Part shown: one piece after another, positions 1 to 8,359 of the stretch
Layout of the letters: each line of letters starts with the position of its first letter
Numbering within the stretch: the first letter of the stretch is position 1
From: Butyrivibrio sp. MC2021
Lineage (GTDB): Bacteria > Bacillota > Clostridia > Lachnospirales > Lachnospiraceae
Length of the DNA: 64,000 nt
Reading direction: 5' to 3'
Assembly (NCBI RefSeq): GCF_000621605.1
Contig: NZ_JHXX01000003.1
Span: 1-64,000, forward strand
Notes under the pieces: model-generated
Told to the model about the DNA's origin: nothing
The model's input: only the letters and a program-made list of their open reading frames with translations
Database searches by the model: none
Made by a program: the position numbers and the translations under genes

Positions 1-221
<221 letters not shown>

Positions 222-391
222 AAATGTTTTGTTCAATCCGACCAGAACTAAAAGCTTGGCTTTAATGTTCTGTCCGTTATTACTTTTGGTTTGTTATTCT
301 GAATAATTCTCTTGGAATTTTTCAGGGTTGCATTACTGTTTATTTGTCAAGGTGCTTTAATTATGACCTTACTGATTTACGCAAGGCAAAC
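222..391 (-). other. 16S rRNA leader / spacer
   Basis: This is the non-coding leader between the tRNA-Ser(GGA) gene and 16S. It contains an imperfect hairpin at about 246-275 (CAGAAC paired with GTTCTG), which could help 16S 5' processing. A perfect -35 hexamer TTGACA lies at 345-350 on the minus strand, but no acceptable -10 follows at 16-18 bases, so I do not call a second rRNA promoter with confidence. Confidence 0.5.
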
Positions 392-479
392 GCAGAAGGA
401 GGGATTTGAACCCTCGCGCCGCTATTAACGACCTGCACCCTTTCCAGGGGTGTCTCTTCAACCACTTGAGTACTTCTGC
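392..479 (-). tRNA. tRNA-Ser (anticodon GGA)
   Basis: The 88-base minus-strand sequence folds as a class II tRNA. It has acceptor stem GCAGAAG/CTTCTGC, an anticodon stem CACCC/GGGTG closing the loop CTGGAAA with anticodon GGA, a long variable arm typical of tRNA-Ser, and the T-loop GGTTCAAATCC. It reads UCC/UCU codons. It sits about 170 bases upstream of 16S in the same direction, so it is probably co-transcribed with the rRNA operon. CCA is not encoded. Confidence 0.95.
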
Positions 480-537
480 AAAATAGTTGATCACAATAAT
501 TATGATATTGTATGTAGCAGCGTGTTCATAATTAAGC

Positions 538-622
538 GGAGCGAAAGGGATTCGAACCCTTGTGGCGTTGCCGCCAAACGGTTTTCAAGACCGCCTCGTT
601 ATGACCGCTTCGATATCGCTCC
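538..622 (-). tRNA. tRNA-Ser (anticodon TGA)
   Basis: The 85-base minus-strand sequence has acceptor stem GGAGCGA/TCGCTCC, an anticodon stem CGGT/ACCG around loop CTTGAAA (anticodon TGA), a long class II variable arm and T-loop GGTTCGAATCC. It reads UCA/UCG/UCU codons. It is the first gene after the consensus promoter at 702-730 and lies 58 bases before the second tRNA-Ser. Confidence 0.95.
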
Positions 623-951
623 GAGTTAACTTATTTGAATACCTCAGATAAGATAACGCTCTGTGGAAGATGTTTTCGTATCTCGCCGCAGCGCAAGAAT
701 TATATTAACAAAGTGCCGGATACATGTCAAGCATGTTTCGCAAATTTTTTTGATTTTTTTATAATAAATCGCAATTTCAATCGAGTTATTTACGTTGTTG
801 CGGAAAAATACCGTCATCCAATTCCTCGATACACCCGCTCAAACACTGGCCTTTTCTCGATTCAAGCTCATCCTCAAACCGAGCCGGAATAATTTTCAAA
901 AAAATCTGTTTTTTCACCACAATTTCACATGATGACAATCACAGATGAACG
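623..951. other. Intergenic region upstream of the tRNA/rRNA unit
   Basis: This AT-rich stretch holds the tRNA/rRNA promoter (702-730). The rest, about 731-951, shows no supported gene. Short open frames here have no ribosome binding site and no recognisable product. No strong intrinsic terminator is visible for the incoming glycosyltransferase transcript; only a weak 5-bp hairpin (ATGAC/GTCAT) lies just after its stop codon. Transcription may therefore run on toward the tRNA genes. Confidence 0.5.
702..730 (-). promoter_or_regulatory. Sigma-A promoter of the tRNA-Ser/rRNA unit
   Basis: On the minus strand the -35 box is TTGACA (725-730), the spacer is exactly 17 bases, and the -10 box is TAATAT (702-707). 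This is close to the vegetative consensus and sits about 80 bases upstream of tRNA-Ser(TGA), as expected for a strong stable-RNA promoter. Confidence 0.75.
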
Positions 952-2010
952 TCATTTCATTTTCTCGTATATCGAAACCAGTTCTTCGACATTTTTTTCC
1001 ACGGAATATTTTTGTAAAACCTTAGCTCTTCCGTTCTCACCAAGTTCTGCCGACAGATCCTTCTCAGTAACAGCCTTCAAAAGCGCCTGTTCCAGGGCTG
1101 CAGCATCCTTTGCGGGAACAAGAAGTCCGTCCTTTCCATCCTCAATGATGTCCGGAATTCCTCCTACGTTGGAAGCTACCACAGCAGATTTCCTGAGCAT
1201 TGCTTCTATAAGAACCATTCCAAAGCCTTCAAAGTATGAAGGAAGCGTAAGTATTCCACATTCCTTGAGTATCCTGCCCTTCTCATCTCCTGTTACCCAG
1301 CCCAGATATGTGACATAGTCCTGCATTTCCCGGATCCTGGCTTCATAGGCAGGATCTTCGAAGATGCCGCCGATATAGAGCTTTACATCCTTATTTTTCT
1401 CATGGATATTCTTCATTGCCAGAAGCAACTCATCCATGCCCTTATCCCTGCAGACTCTGCCCAGGAAAAGGATCTTGTTGTAATCCTTGTCAGCTGTACC
1501 AACATCAGCTATTCCCTCTGTCTTTATTCCGTTGGGAAATACTCTGATCTTATCTGAGGAAATGATGCCTGAGAAATAATCCTTCCAGGTCTGAGTCAGA
1601 ACCAGCATGATATCCCCCATCTTAAGGGTATCCGCCGCTTTCTTTCTGCCCTTATCATCCAGCTCTTTTCCGTAAAAAGTTGTAAAGTCTCCCCCATGCT
1701 GATGAAGCACAACAGGTTTTCCCTTCTTATGAGCAGCCCTGATAAAATAGCTCTTTCTAAGAAAGCTCATATCTGAAGAAAAGTTCACATGTACCACATC
1801 AAAGCCGGGAAGAGCCGCCAAAAAGCGGGCATAAGCAAAGGCAGCCACGAAGAGCTTCTTCAGTTTGCTGCCTTCCTTCATGGTTCCTATGTATTTAAGC
1901 GTCACCCTTTGGTCCAGGCCCGCCTTATAAAACTCGTTAACAACCGCCGAGATCCCTCCGTGGACGGATCTGTCCGGCCCCACCATCAAAACTTTCACAT
2001 ATTTACCCAT
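952..2010 (-). CDS. Glycosyltransferase family 4 (GT-B fold)
   Basis: This 352-residue protein likely transfers a sugar from a nucleotide donor to a lipid- or wall-linked acceptor on the cytoplasmic side of the membrane. The N-terminal Rossmann half starts with VLMVGP (residues 8-13) and a glycine-rich GGISAVV. The C-terminal donor-binding half has FLGRVCRDKG (182-191) and the retaining GT4 E-x7-E signature EGFGMVLIE (E261-E269), followed by VGGIPDII. It ends a tsaE-ispD operon. Its ATG overlaps the end of ispD by 8 bases, with AGAGG upstream. The acceptor and sugar cannot be read from sequence. Confidence 0.85.
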   Translation of the reverse strand: MGKYVKVLMVGPDRSVHGGISAVVNEFYKAGLDQRVTLKYIGTMKEGSKLKKLFVAAFAYARFLAALPGFDVVHVNFSSDMSFLRKSYFIRAAHKKGKPVVLHQHGGDFTTFYGKELDDKGRKKAADTLKMGDIMLVLTQTWKDYFSGIISSDKIRVFPNGIKTEGIADVGTADKDYNKILFLGRVCRDKGMDELLLAMKNIHEKNKDVKLYIGGIFEDPAYEARIREMQDYVTYLGWVTGDEKGRILKECGILTLPSYFEGFGMVLIEAMLRKSAVVASNVGGIPDIIEDGKDGLLVPAKDAAALEQALLKAVTEKDLSAELGENGRAKVLQKYSVEKNVEELVSIYEKMK

Positions 2011-2707
2011 TTAAAATAGCCTCTGCTGCAGGAATATCGTCAGGGGTAGTTATCTTGATATTGGTATAACTTCCCTCAACCAGTTTGATTTTTTTGTCAG
2101 TGTAATACTCAACAACCATGGCGTCATCAGTGATATTGATGCCCCTTGCCATGAGCTCGCCCTCCTCCCGGTCAAGCCTCTGATATAGTTCCAATATCAT
2201 TTTGAAGGAAAAAACCTGGGGAGTCTGAATAAGCCAGGTATGTGCCCTGTCGGGAGTGCTGGCTGCAAAGCCCTTGTCATCTGCGATCTTGATGGTATCC
2301 TTTACAGGCATTCCCACAACGCAGGCTCCGAATTCCTTAACGGCATGCAGAGATCTCATGATGATATCCCTGTTTACAAAGGGTCTTGCACCGTCGTGGA
2401 TAAAAGCATAATCGCAGGCCGGATCCGCAGCCTCAAGGCCGAGTCTTACGCTGTGATATCTGTAGAGACCGCCCTCAACAATGGCTGTCACCTTATCGAA
2501 CTTATACTTCTCCACAATTTCCTTGCGGACATAGTCAATATCTCCCCTGGAAACCACCAGGACTATGTCATCGATAATGCTCTCCTCAAAGGCTCTGAGA
2601 GAATAGTAGATAAGGGGCTTTCCCCCGATTTCCATATACTGTTTCTTTACATCAGAGTTCATCCTGCTGCCGCTGCCGGCCGCAAGAACTATAGCTACGG
2701 TTTTCAT
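2003..2707 (-). CDS. ispD: 2-C-methyl-D-erythritol 4-phosphate cytidylyltransferase (IspD/TarI type)
   Basis: IspD makes CDP-methylerythritol from CTP and MEP, the third step of the non-mevalonate isoprenoid pathway. The 234-residue length is normal. The nucleotide-binding loop LAAGSGSRM (8-16), K22, the HDGARP motif (104-109), QTPQVF (161-166) and TDDA (193-196) are all present. The related TarI (ribitol-5-phosphate cytidylyltransferase) shares these motifs. No TarJ dehydrogenase partner is adjacent, so IspD is favoured, but the GT4 gene downstream leaves some doubt. GGGAGG lies 5 bases before the ATG; tsaD ends 12 bases upstream. Confidence 0.8.
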   Translation of the reverse strand: MKTVAIVLAAGSGSRMNSDVKKQYMEIGGKPLIYYSLRAFEESIIDDIVLVVSRGDIDYVRKEIVEKYKFDKVTAIVEGGLYRYHSVRLGLEAADPACDYAFIHDGARPFVNRDIIMRSLHAVKEFGACVVGMPVKDTIKIADDKGFAASTPDRAHTWLIQTPQVFSFKMILELYQRLDREEGELMARGINITDDAMVVEYYTDKKIKLVEGSYTNIKITTPDDIPAAEAILNG

Positions 2708-2719
2708 CCGCGCCTCCCA

Positions 2720-3865
2720 TCAATTTTTGTTTGCGTGATATCTGCGCTCCCTGTCTCCCAGAGGAAGGTTGGGCACAGCGTTCATATCCAGTCCGAACCT
2801 CACTCCCTTTTGATACTCAAAATAAGCTGCAGCACCTATCATAGCTGCATTATCTGTGCACAAAACCGGTGAGGGTCTGAAAAAGCTGATTTTGTTCTTC
2901 TTGCACTCTTTTTCCAGAAGTTCTCTGAGGGCGGTGTTGGAGGCAACTCCTCCCGCTATGGCCAGCTTGTCATAGCCGTATTCTTTGCAGGCCTTTATGG
3001 CATGGCTTGCAAGGACCTCCACCACAGCCTTCTGGAAGGATGCGGCAACGTCGCACTGATCAAGCTCCTGGCCCTGCATTTTGGCCTGATTGATATAGTT
3101 AAGAACTGATGACTTAAGACCGCTGAAGGAGAAATCGTATTCCGCATCGCCAATCTTGGCCTGAGGAAATGTGAAGGCATCGGGATTACCTTCCCTGGCA
3201 GCCTTGTCGATCTTGGGTCCTCCGGGATATCCAAGGCCAATGGCCCTGGCAACCTTGTCGAAAGCTTCGCCCGCAGCGTCATCTCTGGTCTGTCCTATGA
3301 TCTCGTACTCACCGTAATCCTTGACCACCACCAGATGGGAATGGCCACCGGATACCACCAGGCACACAAAAGGAGGCTCCAATTCTTTACTCTCAATAAA
3401 GTTGGCGCTGATATGTCCCTCGATATGATGCACTCCGATAAGGGGTTTGTTCTTGGCAAAAGCGATGGCTTTGGCAGCGGATACTCCCACCAAAAGGGCA
3501 CCCACAAGGCCGGGGCCGTAGGTCACAGCCACAGCATCGATATCATCCAGGGTAAGTCCCGCCTCGGAAAGAGCGGCCCTGATACAGCCGTTCATCTTTT
3601 CCACATGCTTTCTTGAGGCGATCTCAGGGACTACGCCTCCGTAAATTGTATGAAGAGCAATCTGAGACGAAATGATATTGGACAGCACTTCTCTTCCGTT
3701 TCTCACAACTGCTGCCGCCGTTTCGTCGCAGGAGCTTTCGATGGCGAGGATAGTGACATCCCCGCCATTATTTTCTTTTGTATTCTTTACACATTCGGCC
3801 TGATCCTTGTCCTTGATGGACATAAAGATAACGCCGTCATCTTCTACATTCTTGTTTATTTCCAT
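2720..3865 (-). CDS. tsaD: tRNA N6-adenosine threonylcarbamoyltransferase TsaD
   Basis: TsaD transfers the threonylcarbamoyl group to A37 of ANN-decoding tRNAs, working with TsaB and TsaE, both encoded upstream in this operon. The ASKHA fold is clear: AIESSCDET (41-49), the metal-binding HHIEGH (146-151), SGGHS (172-176) and a late AGGVASN. At 381 residues it carries about 35 extra N-terminal residues before VTILAIESS compared with usual TsaD proteins. The extension is acidic/polar and has no known role. An internal ATG at residue 15 (MSIKD) is an alternative start, but AAGGG upstream of 3865 supports the longer form. Confidence 0.93.
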   Translation of the reverse strand: MEINKNVEDDGVIFMSIKDKDQAECVKNTKENNGGDVTILAIESSCDETAAAVVRNGREVLSNIISSQIALHTIYGGVVPEIASRKHVEKMNGCIRAALSEAGLTLDDIDAVAVTYGPGLVGALLVGVSAAKAIAFAKNKPLIGVHHIEGHISANFIESKELEPPFVCLVVSGGHSHLVVVKDYGEYEIIGQTRDDAAGEAFDKVARAIGLGYPGGPKIDKAAREGNPDAFTFPQAKIGDAEYDFSFSGLKSSVLNYINQAKMQGQELDQCDVAASFQKAVVEVLASHAIKACKEYGYDKLAIAGGVASNTALRELLEKECKKNKISFFRPSPVLCTDNAAMIGAAAYFEYQKGVRFGLDMNAVPNLPLGDRERRYHANKN

Positions 3866-3888
3866 TTATGTATTCCCTTTAAGTATTA

Positions 3889-4464
3889 CTAGTTCTGAGT
3901 TGGGCCGTAATAAGCTATCTTCCACCTCTTTTGGTCATCTTTTCTGAGTAAAAAGGTGTAATACATGCTCTCTCTGGTAGACCCCTTCATAAGGCTGTAG
4001 TAGCATTCCACCTCACAGCACTTTCTGTCATTGATTATTATCTCTTCAGGGGTCGAGCTGTTCACCTGATATGTGGAGAAAGAGTATCCCTCGTTTCTGC
4101 GGCTTTGGGCCTCATTGGACATGGCGGCATAGAAATTGGTCTGATTGGCAAGAAGCTCATCATCCAGAATTCCTGCCAGGACATCCAGCATGGCTTTTTC
4201 CTGTTCCACTGTGTATTTTTCGTTGTACAGCACCTTGATGATCTGGCAATAGAGCTCCACAACTTTCCTGGGATCCGCCGGATAGGTTTTATCCAGGTTG
4301 GTGGTAGTTATTGTATCCACAGCTGAGAGCTTATAATTTTCTTCCCCTCCGCTGCTATCCTTTTTTCTGTTAAAAAGGAAAAACAAGCCCAACACCACCA
4401 TGGCCCCAAGTAAAACAAGAACAATTGATTTCGCTACCGCTGAACCAACACCATTCTTCTCCAT
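3889..4464 (-). CDS. Small membrane-anchored protein of unknown function
   Basis: I do not recognise this 191-residue protein with certainty. It starts MEKNGVG, has one hydrophobic segment (about residues 10-31) followed by the positive NRKK stop, and then a soluble domain. The domain has a helical part (about 60-120) and a beta-rich C-terminal half with two cysteines (CCEVECYYSL), resembling the small NTF2-like or lumenal domains of uncharacterised Lachnospiraceae proteins. It lies between RNase Z and tsaD with short gaps and GAGG 4 bases before its ATG, so it is translated as part of the t6A operon. Function is unknown. Confidence 0.75.
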   Translation of the reverse strand: MEKNGVGSAVAKSIVLVLLGAMVVLGLFFLFNRKKDSSGGEENYKLSAVDTITTTNLDKTYPADPRKVVELYCQIIKVLYNEKYTVEQEKAMLDVLAGILDDELLANQTNFYAAMSNEAQSRRNEGYSFSTYQVNSSTPEEIIINDRKCCEVECYYSLMKGSTRESMYYTFLLRKDDQKRWKIAYYGPTQN

Positions 4465-4503
4465 GTCCCCTCATTTCTGCGCTTCGCGCCACACAATCTG
4501 CGA

Positions 4504-5427
4504 CTACTCTTCTTCGAATCGAAGTTCTACACTACGGCCGTCCTTGGCAGCTTTACTATTGGCAAAAATCTTTTTGACATCAGGCATAAACTCTACAGGA
4601 TTCACAAGAGAAGGGCTGTAGTGAGTAAGCCACATCTCCTGAACCTCCGCATCTCTTGCCATTCTGGCCGCTTCATAGAAGGTCATATGCTTATTTTCTC
4701 TGGCCTTGGCCTGTTTGTCAGGTTCTCCGTACATTCCCTCACAGATGAAAAGATCTGAATTCTTCGCATTTCTGACTATGGAATCCGTAGGTCTTGAATC
4801 TGTTGTATAGGTAAGCTTGATTCCCTTTCTCTCAGCTCCCAGCACCATATCGGGAGTATAGACAATTCCCTCGGGGGTTGTGATGGTCTCACCCTTCTGA
4901 AGAGGATTCCAGTATCTTCTGTCTATGCCGGCACTCTGGGCGGCCTCCACATCAAATTTGCCCTGCCTTCTAAGGCTCATGGTATAGCCATAGCAGGTAA
5001 TGTTGTGATTGACCTTGAAGGCGGTTATGGTAAATCCGGGCATTCCCTCGGGTTCAAAGGACATCTCGTCCTCAGTTATCTCTTTAAAACGGATCTCAAA
5101 GGGAAGCTCGGGAGCAATTACTCTCAGGGCATTCACTACCCTTTCAAGACCCTTGGGTCCCACCACGAGAAGAGGCTCTGTTCTCTCGGCATTTCCCATG
5201 GTAAGGAGCATTCCGGGAAGGCCGCTGATATGATCCGCATGGTAATGAGTAAAGCAGATGATATCAATAGGCTTGGCACTGAGGCCCTTTTTCTTCATGG
5301 CGATCTGGGTGGCTTCACCGCAATCGATGAGCACACATTTTCCGTTGTATCTCACAAAAAGAGCTGTGAGAAAACGGTTTGGAAGAGGCATCATTCCGCC
5401 TGTTCCAAGAAGACAAACATCTATCAT
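4504..5427 (-). CDS. rnz: Ribonuclease Z
   Basis: RNase Z is the zinc-dependent endonuclease that removes the 3' trailer of tRNA precursors lacking encoded CCA. The 307-residue protein has the metallo-beta-lactamase signature THYHADH (H61, H63, D65, H66), an early GTGG loop, a later NHNI histidine, the TTDSR aspartate near residue 211, and the C-terminal LTHYSPS histidine. Placement among tsaE, tsaB and tsaD gives the operon a tRNA maturation theme. The two tRNA-Ser genes at the left of the window lack CCA and are plausible substrates. Confidence 0.92.
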   Translation of the reverse strand: MIDVCLLGTGGMMPLPNRFLTALFVRYNGKCVLIDCGEATQIAMKKKGLSAKPIDIICFTHYHADHISGLPGMLLTMGNAERTEPLLVVGPKGLERVVNALRVIAPELPFEIRFKEITEDEMSFEPEGMPGFTITAFKVNHNITCYGYTMSLRRQGKFDVEAAQSAGIDRRYWNPLQKGETITTPEGIVYTPDMVLGAERKGIKLTYTTDSRPTDSIVRNAKNSDLFICEGMYGEPDKQAKARENKHMTFYEAARMARDAEVQEMWLTHYSPSLVNPVEFMPDVKKIFANSKAAKDGRSVELRFEEE

Positions 5428-5434
5428 ATAATTC

Positions 5435-6652
5435 TTAATTCCTTTTCCAATAAATTACTGCATCATCCTTGGGTTCTTCATAAAAGCCGGGGCGAACGCC
5501 TTCGCTCTTAAAGCCCAGCTTCTCATAGAGCCTTATGGCAGGGGCATTGGCGCCTCTGACCTCAAGGGTGTAGTTCTCGATTCCAAGGCCGTGGCCCCTT
5601 TCAAGGAGCTGCTTGACCATCTTGTAGCCGACGCCTTCCTTGCGGCAGTCACCGGCCACGGATACATTGGTGATCTCTCCGTCTCCGGAAATATTCTGAA
5701 CACCGCACAGGCCCACGATTCTTCCGGCTTTCTCCGCCACAAGGTAAATGGTGTCGTCCCTTGTCATGGCATCCAGAAGCTGCTTGCGGGACCAGGCCTC
5801 TTTGCCCAGATTGAGCTTCTCAAGGGCTGCAGCGTCATCGATATCCTCCGCTGTCATGGGCCTTACTCTGATAATGCCGGGAGACTTAAGTTCAGACTTG
5901 CCGGGAGCATTTTTCTTTTCCCCGGAGCCCTCCTTTGCTTCCCGCTCTGCCTGGGACATTCTGAGGTAATCCGGCGCGAACTCATCCGCTGAAACAAGCT
6001 GTCCCTCACCGGCCATTTTGGCAGCCAGAGCTGCAACAGAAGCGGCGCTCTGCCTGTTCTGATGGATAGGCGCAATGGAATAGGGCACCTTGAGATTTTT
6101 TTCCAAAACATCATGATAAACCGGGACGCCGTCACCAAGCAGGATGACCGCCTTACCCAGGCTGTTGATCTCACCGATTATGTCATCCAGGGAAGCCGCA
6201 TACTGGCCATGGATTATCTGCATGTCAAAGCTGCGCTCCATGCTCTTACCCTCGGGCATCTTGGGCACGAAGGTATAAAGTCCCGTGTAGACCTGATTCC
6301 TTCTGGCATCCATCATGGGGCAGATCACCTTCTCATTGCCGTAGAGATTGTAGGCGATGCCGTCCACGGTGGGCACAGGGATAATGGGCTTATCCAGGGC
6401 AAGAGCCAGTCCCTTGGCGGTGGCTGCTCCTATCCTCAAGCCCGTGAAGGATCCCGGTCCCTTGGCCACAGCAATGGCATCGATGGTAGAAAGGTCCAGG
6501 TGAACCTTCCTGCACATATCATCCAGCATGGGCATCAGGATCTCGGAATGTGTGGTCTTATATTGAATTGAAAACTGGGCCAGGATGATGTCGCCGTCAG
6601 CTATGGCAACGGCTCCCACCAGGCCTGATGTGTCTATTGCAAGTATTCTCAT
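5435..6652 (-). CDS. tsaB-rimI: Fused TsaB (t6A complex) and RimI (N-acetyltransferase)
   Basis: One 405-residue polypeptide joins two usually separate proteins. Residues 1-232 are TsaB, the ASKHA partner of TsaD (ILAIDTSG at 3-10, GPGSFTGLRIGAATAKG at 65-81). Residues about 260-405 are a GNAT domain like RimI (acetyl-CoA loop CRKEGVG at 336-342, LEVRGANAPAIRLYEKLGF at 363-381), the acetyltransferase acting on ribosomal protein S18 and other N-termini. A charged low-complexity linker (233-259) connects them. tsaB and rimI are adjacent genes in many Firmicutes, so fusion is a natural next step. The ATG is 20 bases after the tsaE stop. Confidence 0.92.
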   Translation of the reverse strand: MRILAIDTSGLVGAVAIADGDIILAQFSIQYKTTHSEILMPMLDDMCRKVHLDLSTIDAIAVAKGPGSFTGLRIGAATAKGLALALDKPIIPVPTVDGIAYNLYGNEKVICPMMDARRNQVYTGLYTFVPKMPEGKSMERSFDMQIIHGQYAASLDDIIGEINSLGKAVILLGDGVPVYHDVLEKNLKVPYSIAPIHQNRQSAASVAALAAKMAGEGQLVSADEFAPDYLRMSQAEREAKEGSGEKKNAPGKSELKSPGIIRVRPMTAEDIDDAAALEKLNLGKEAWSRKQLLDAMTRDDTIYLVAEKAGRIVGLCGVQNISGDGEITNVSVAGDCRKEGVGYKMVKQLLERGHGLGIENYTLEVRGANAPAIRLYEKLGFKSEGVRPGFYEEPKDDAVIYWKRN

Positions 6653-6672
6653 ATTTTATAAAAAATGTCCTT

Positions 6673-7110
6673 TTACTTCTTAATCATCGTTATAAGTCTG
6701 TAATCAAAGCCCTTTTCCAGGTTCTTCTCGATCACGATCTCAGTGTAATGCTCCGGCAGGCACTCCTCGATAAGATTGGCCCATTCGATTATGCACAGAC
6801 CATCCCCGTAGAAATAGTCCTCATATCCGATCTCGTCCATCTCGCTGATGTCTCCGATGCGATATACATCAAAGTGATAAAAGGGAATTCTGCCCTGATC
6901 ATATACCTGAATGATCGTAAAGGTCGGGCTGCTGACAGGTCCTTCTATTCCCAGGCCCTTGGCTATACCCTGGGTCAGGACAGTCTTGCCCACTCCCAGA
7001 TCTCCGATAAGGGTATAAACAGCTCCGGGCTGGGCGCTTTCCCCTATCCGCCTGCCTATCTCAAAGGTTTCCTCTGCACTAAAGGATTCATGCTTAGTTA
7101 CTATATCCAT
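6673..7110 (-). CDS. tsaE: tRNA threonylcarbamoyladenosine biosynthesis ATPase TsaE
   Basis: TsaE is the P-loop ATPase that turns over the TsaBD complex in t6A synthesis. The 145-residue length is standard. Walker A is GDLGVGKT (36-43), then SSPTF (60-64), HFDVYRI (79-85) and the IIEWANLIE motif near 107-115. GAGG is placed 5 bases before the ATG. It is the first gene of the operon running down to the GT4 gene at 952. Confidence 0.95.
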   Translation of the reverse strand: MDIVTKHESFSAEETFEIGRRIGESAQPGAVYTLIGDLGVGKTVLTQGIAKGLGIEGPVSSPTFTIIQVYDQGRIPFYHFDVYRIGDISEMDEIGYEDYFYGDGLCIIEWANLIEECLPEHYTEIVIEKNLEKGFDYRLITMIKK

Positions 7111-7145
7111 AAAAACCTCACTGTTAACAAACCATAATTAATTTT

Positions 7146-7154
7146 AGTATACCA
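7146..7154 (-). promoter_or_regulatory. Extended -10 promoter candidate for the tsaE operon
   Basis: On the minus strand the sequence TGG-TATACT gives an extended -10 element (TATACT at 7146-7151) about 36 bases before the tsaE ATG. There is no good -35 because the ribU terminator occupies that space. The same TGTGGTATACTA string recurs before rfbB. Confidence 0.4.
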
Positions 7155-7187
7155 CAAAAAAGGGTATGGGAGCATCCTCCCATACCC
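7155..7187 (-). terminator. Intrinsic terminator after ribU
   Basis: An 11-bp perfect stem (GGGTATGGGAG with CTCCCATACCC, loop of 4) is followed on the minus strand by TTTTTT. It lies 26 bases past the ribU stop codon and separates ribU from the tsaE operon. Confidence 0.93.
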
Positions 7188-7213
7188 GCAGCCTGCTGTG
7201 AGACTATATCAAA

Positions 7214-8008
7214 TTATGCTTCTGCCTCAGCTTCAGCCTTGTTAACCTTTCTGGAAGCAGACAGTCTGTCAGCCTTAAGAATAGGACTGAGCTGCTTGTA
7301 AACAAGGAAAGTGATAACGCTGTCCACGATGCCCTTAAGAAGATTGAAGGGAGCAACGCAGAGAGCACAGAAGGTGAAGAGATTGGTTACTGCAGGATTG
7401 ATGGCAGTTCCCATCTGAATAAATGCATCAACTCCGCTTCCGAACATAACCGCATAGGCAGGTAAAAGGAAGAAGGCATTGAGAAGAGCACCTACAATAG
7501 CAATGCAAACGGTTCCGACAAGGCAGCTGAAAAGAGCGGCCTTTCTGCTCTTCTTAAATCTGTAGATGATGGTTGCAGGTACAACAAAGGCTGCGCCCAC
7601 AACGAAGTTGGCAATCTCTCCAACGAATCCTGAGGTGGTTCCCTGGATCAGGATATTGAGTGTAACCTTCACGAATTCGATCATTACAGCAACCATGGGT
7701 CCGCAGGCAAAGCCTCCGATAAGCGCAGGGATATCGCTGAAATCAAATTTGTAGAAGGAAGGTGCAAAAAACAGCGGAAACTCAAAAAACATAAGCACAA
7801 AGGAAATAGCAGAGAAGACGCCGATAATAGCTATCTTCCTGACACTGAACATAGCCTCTGTCCTGCCGGATTCCCTCAGTTCTTTCCTTCTGGCGGCCTT
7901 TTCAGCGAAAAAGGTAAGCAGAAAAGCTGCAAGGATCAGCAGTATCAGAGCCAAAAAGTGCTCCCAGTTCTGTGCAACGGTGGTTAAAAGTGTTTGTTTT
8001 TCGTTCAT
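7214..8008 (-). CDS. ribU: ECF transporter riboflavin-binding S component RibU
   Basis: RibU is the membrane substrate-binding subunit for riboflavin uptake and works with a shared EcfA/A'/T module encoded elsewhere. The 264-residue protein has an extra N-terminal membrane segment (about 12-33), then the S-component core starting near residue 57 (IGVFSAISFVLMFFEFPL, FKF/FDFSDIPALIGGFACGP). It ends with an alanine/glutamate-rich tail. The FMN riboswitch in its leader (8123-8234) independently supports flavin specificity. GAGGAG lies 7 bases before the ATG. Confidence 0.93.
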   Translation of the reverse strand: MNEKQTLLTTVAQNWEHFLALILLILAAFLLTFFAEKAARRKELRESGRTEAMFSVRKIAIIGVFSAISFVLMFFEFPLFFAPSFYKFDFSDIPALIGGFACGPMVAVMIEFVKVTLNILIQGTTSGFVGEIANFVVGAAFVVPATIIYRFKKSRKAALFSCLVGTVCIAIVGALLNAFFLLPAYAVMFGSGVDAFIQMGTAINPAVTNLFTFCALCVAPFNLLKGIVDSVITFLVYKQLSPILKADRLSASRKVNKAEAEAEA

Positions 8009-8063
8009 CTTATTCTCCTCTTTCTCATCGGGTAATATTTGAAATTGAAGATAGGGAAAAATG

Positions 8064-8100
8064 AAAAAAGCTCCAAGTCAAAATACATAGACCTGGGGCT
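8064..8100 (-). terminator. Riboswitch expression-platform terminator
   Basis: On the minus strand AGCCCCAGGTC pairs with GACTTGGAGCT (one mismatch, one G-T pair, loop of 10) and runs into TTTTTT. It lies between the FMN aptamer and the ribU start, so FMN binding is expected to favour this hairpin and stop transcription before ribU. Confidence 0.85.
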
Positions 8101-8122
8101 ACCACAAGAAATCATATTGTGC

Positions 8123-8234
8123 ATTCTTCTCTCATCCAGACTATACTGTCGGTCTTGGAATCTCACCAAGTCAGCCGCCTAAGCGGGTCGCGGACTATAC
8201 CGCCGGTTGGGAATCACACCCTGCCCCGAAGAAT
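8123..8234 (-). ncRNA. FMN riboswitch (RFN element)
   Basis: The minus strand carries the conserved RFN core: closing stem ATTCTTC/GAAGAAT, then GGGGCAGGGTG, CCGGCGGTATAGTCCGCGACC, GGCTGACTTGGTGAGATTCC and GACAGTATAGTCTGGATG. These match all five arms of the FMN aptamer. With the terminator at 8064-8100 it forms a transcriptional OFF switch for ribU. Confidence 0.97.
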
Positions 8235-8251
8235 TATTATTTTATATGCTA

Positions 8252-8279
8252 ATACTAGCACATTTCTCTGATTTGACAA
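8252..8279 (-). promoter_or_regulatory. Promoter of the ribU riboswitch transcript
   Basis: On the minus strand the -35 is TTGTCA (8274-8279), the spacer is 16 bases, and the extended -10 is TGC-TAGTAT (TAGTAT at 8252-8257). Transcription would start just before the aptamer's closing stem. The remaining bases to 8359 must contain the divergent promoter for the HD-GYP gene, but I see no clear boxes for it. Confidence 0.65.
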
Positions 8280-8359
8280 GTCCCTTACGCAAATTTATAA
8301 TCAAATTAACTGTAATTGTGATAAACTGACCTTTTTGTCCGCTTATAAATGAGGTTGCT

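Noticed and set aside
322-350. Second rRNA promoter starting at TTGACA (345-350)
   Set aside because: No TATAAT-like hexamer lies at 16-18 bases; the sequence there is CCCTGA.
635-1318. Plus-strand open frames of 85 and 129 codons near the left end
   Set aside because: No ribosome binding site and no recognisable product. The first lies over the tRNA/rRNA promoter; the second is antisense to the GT4 gene.
2003-2707. Ribitol-5-phosphate cytidylyltransferase (TarI) for teichoic acid
   Set aside because: Motifs do not separate it from IspD, but no TarJ or other ribitol gene is adjacent, and the operon is otherwise housekeeping, so IspD is the simpler call.
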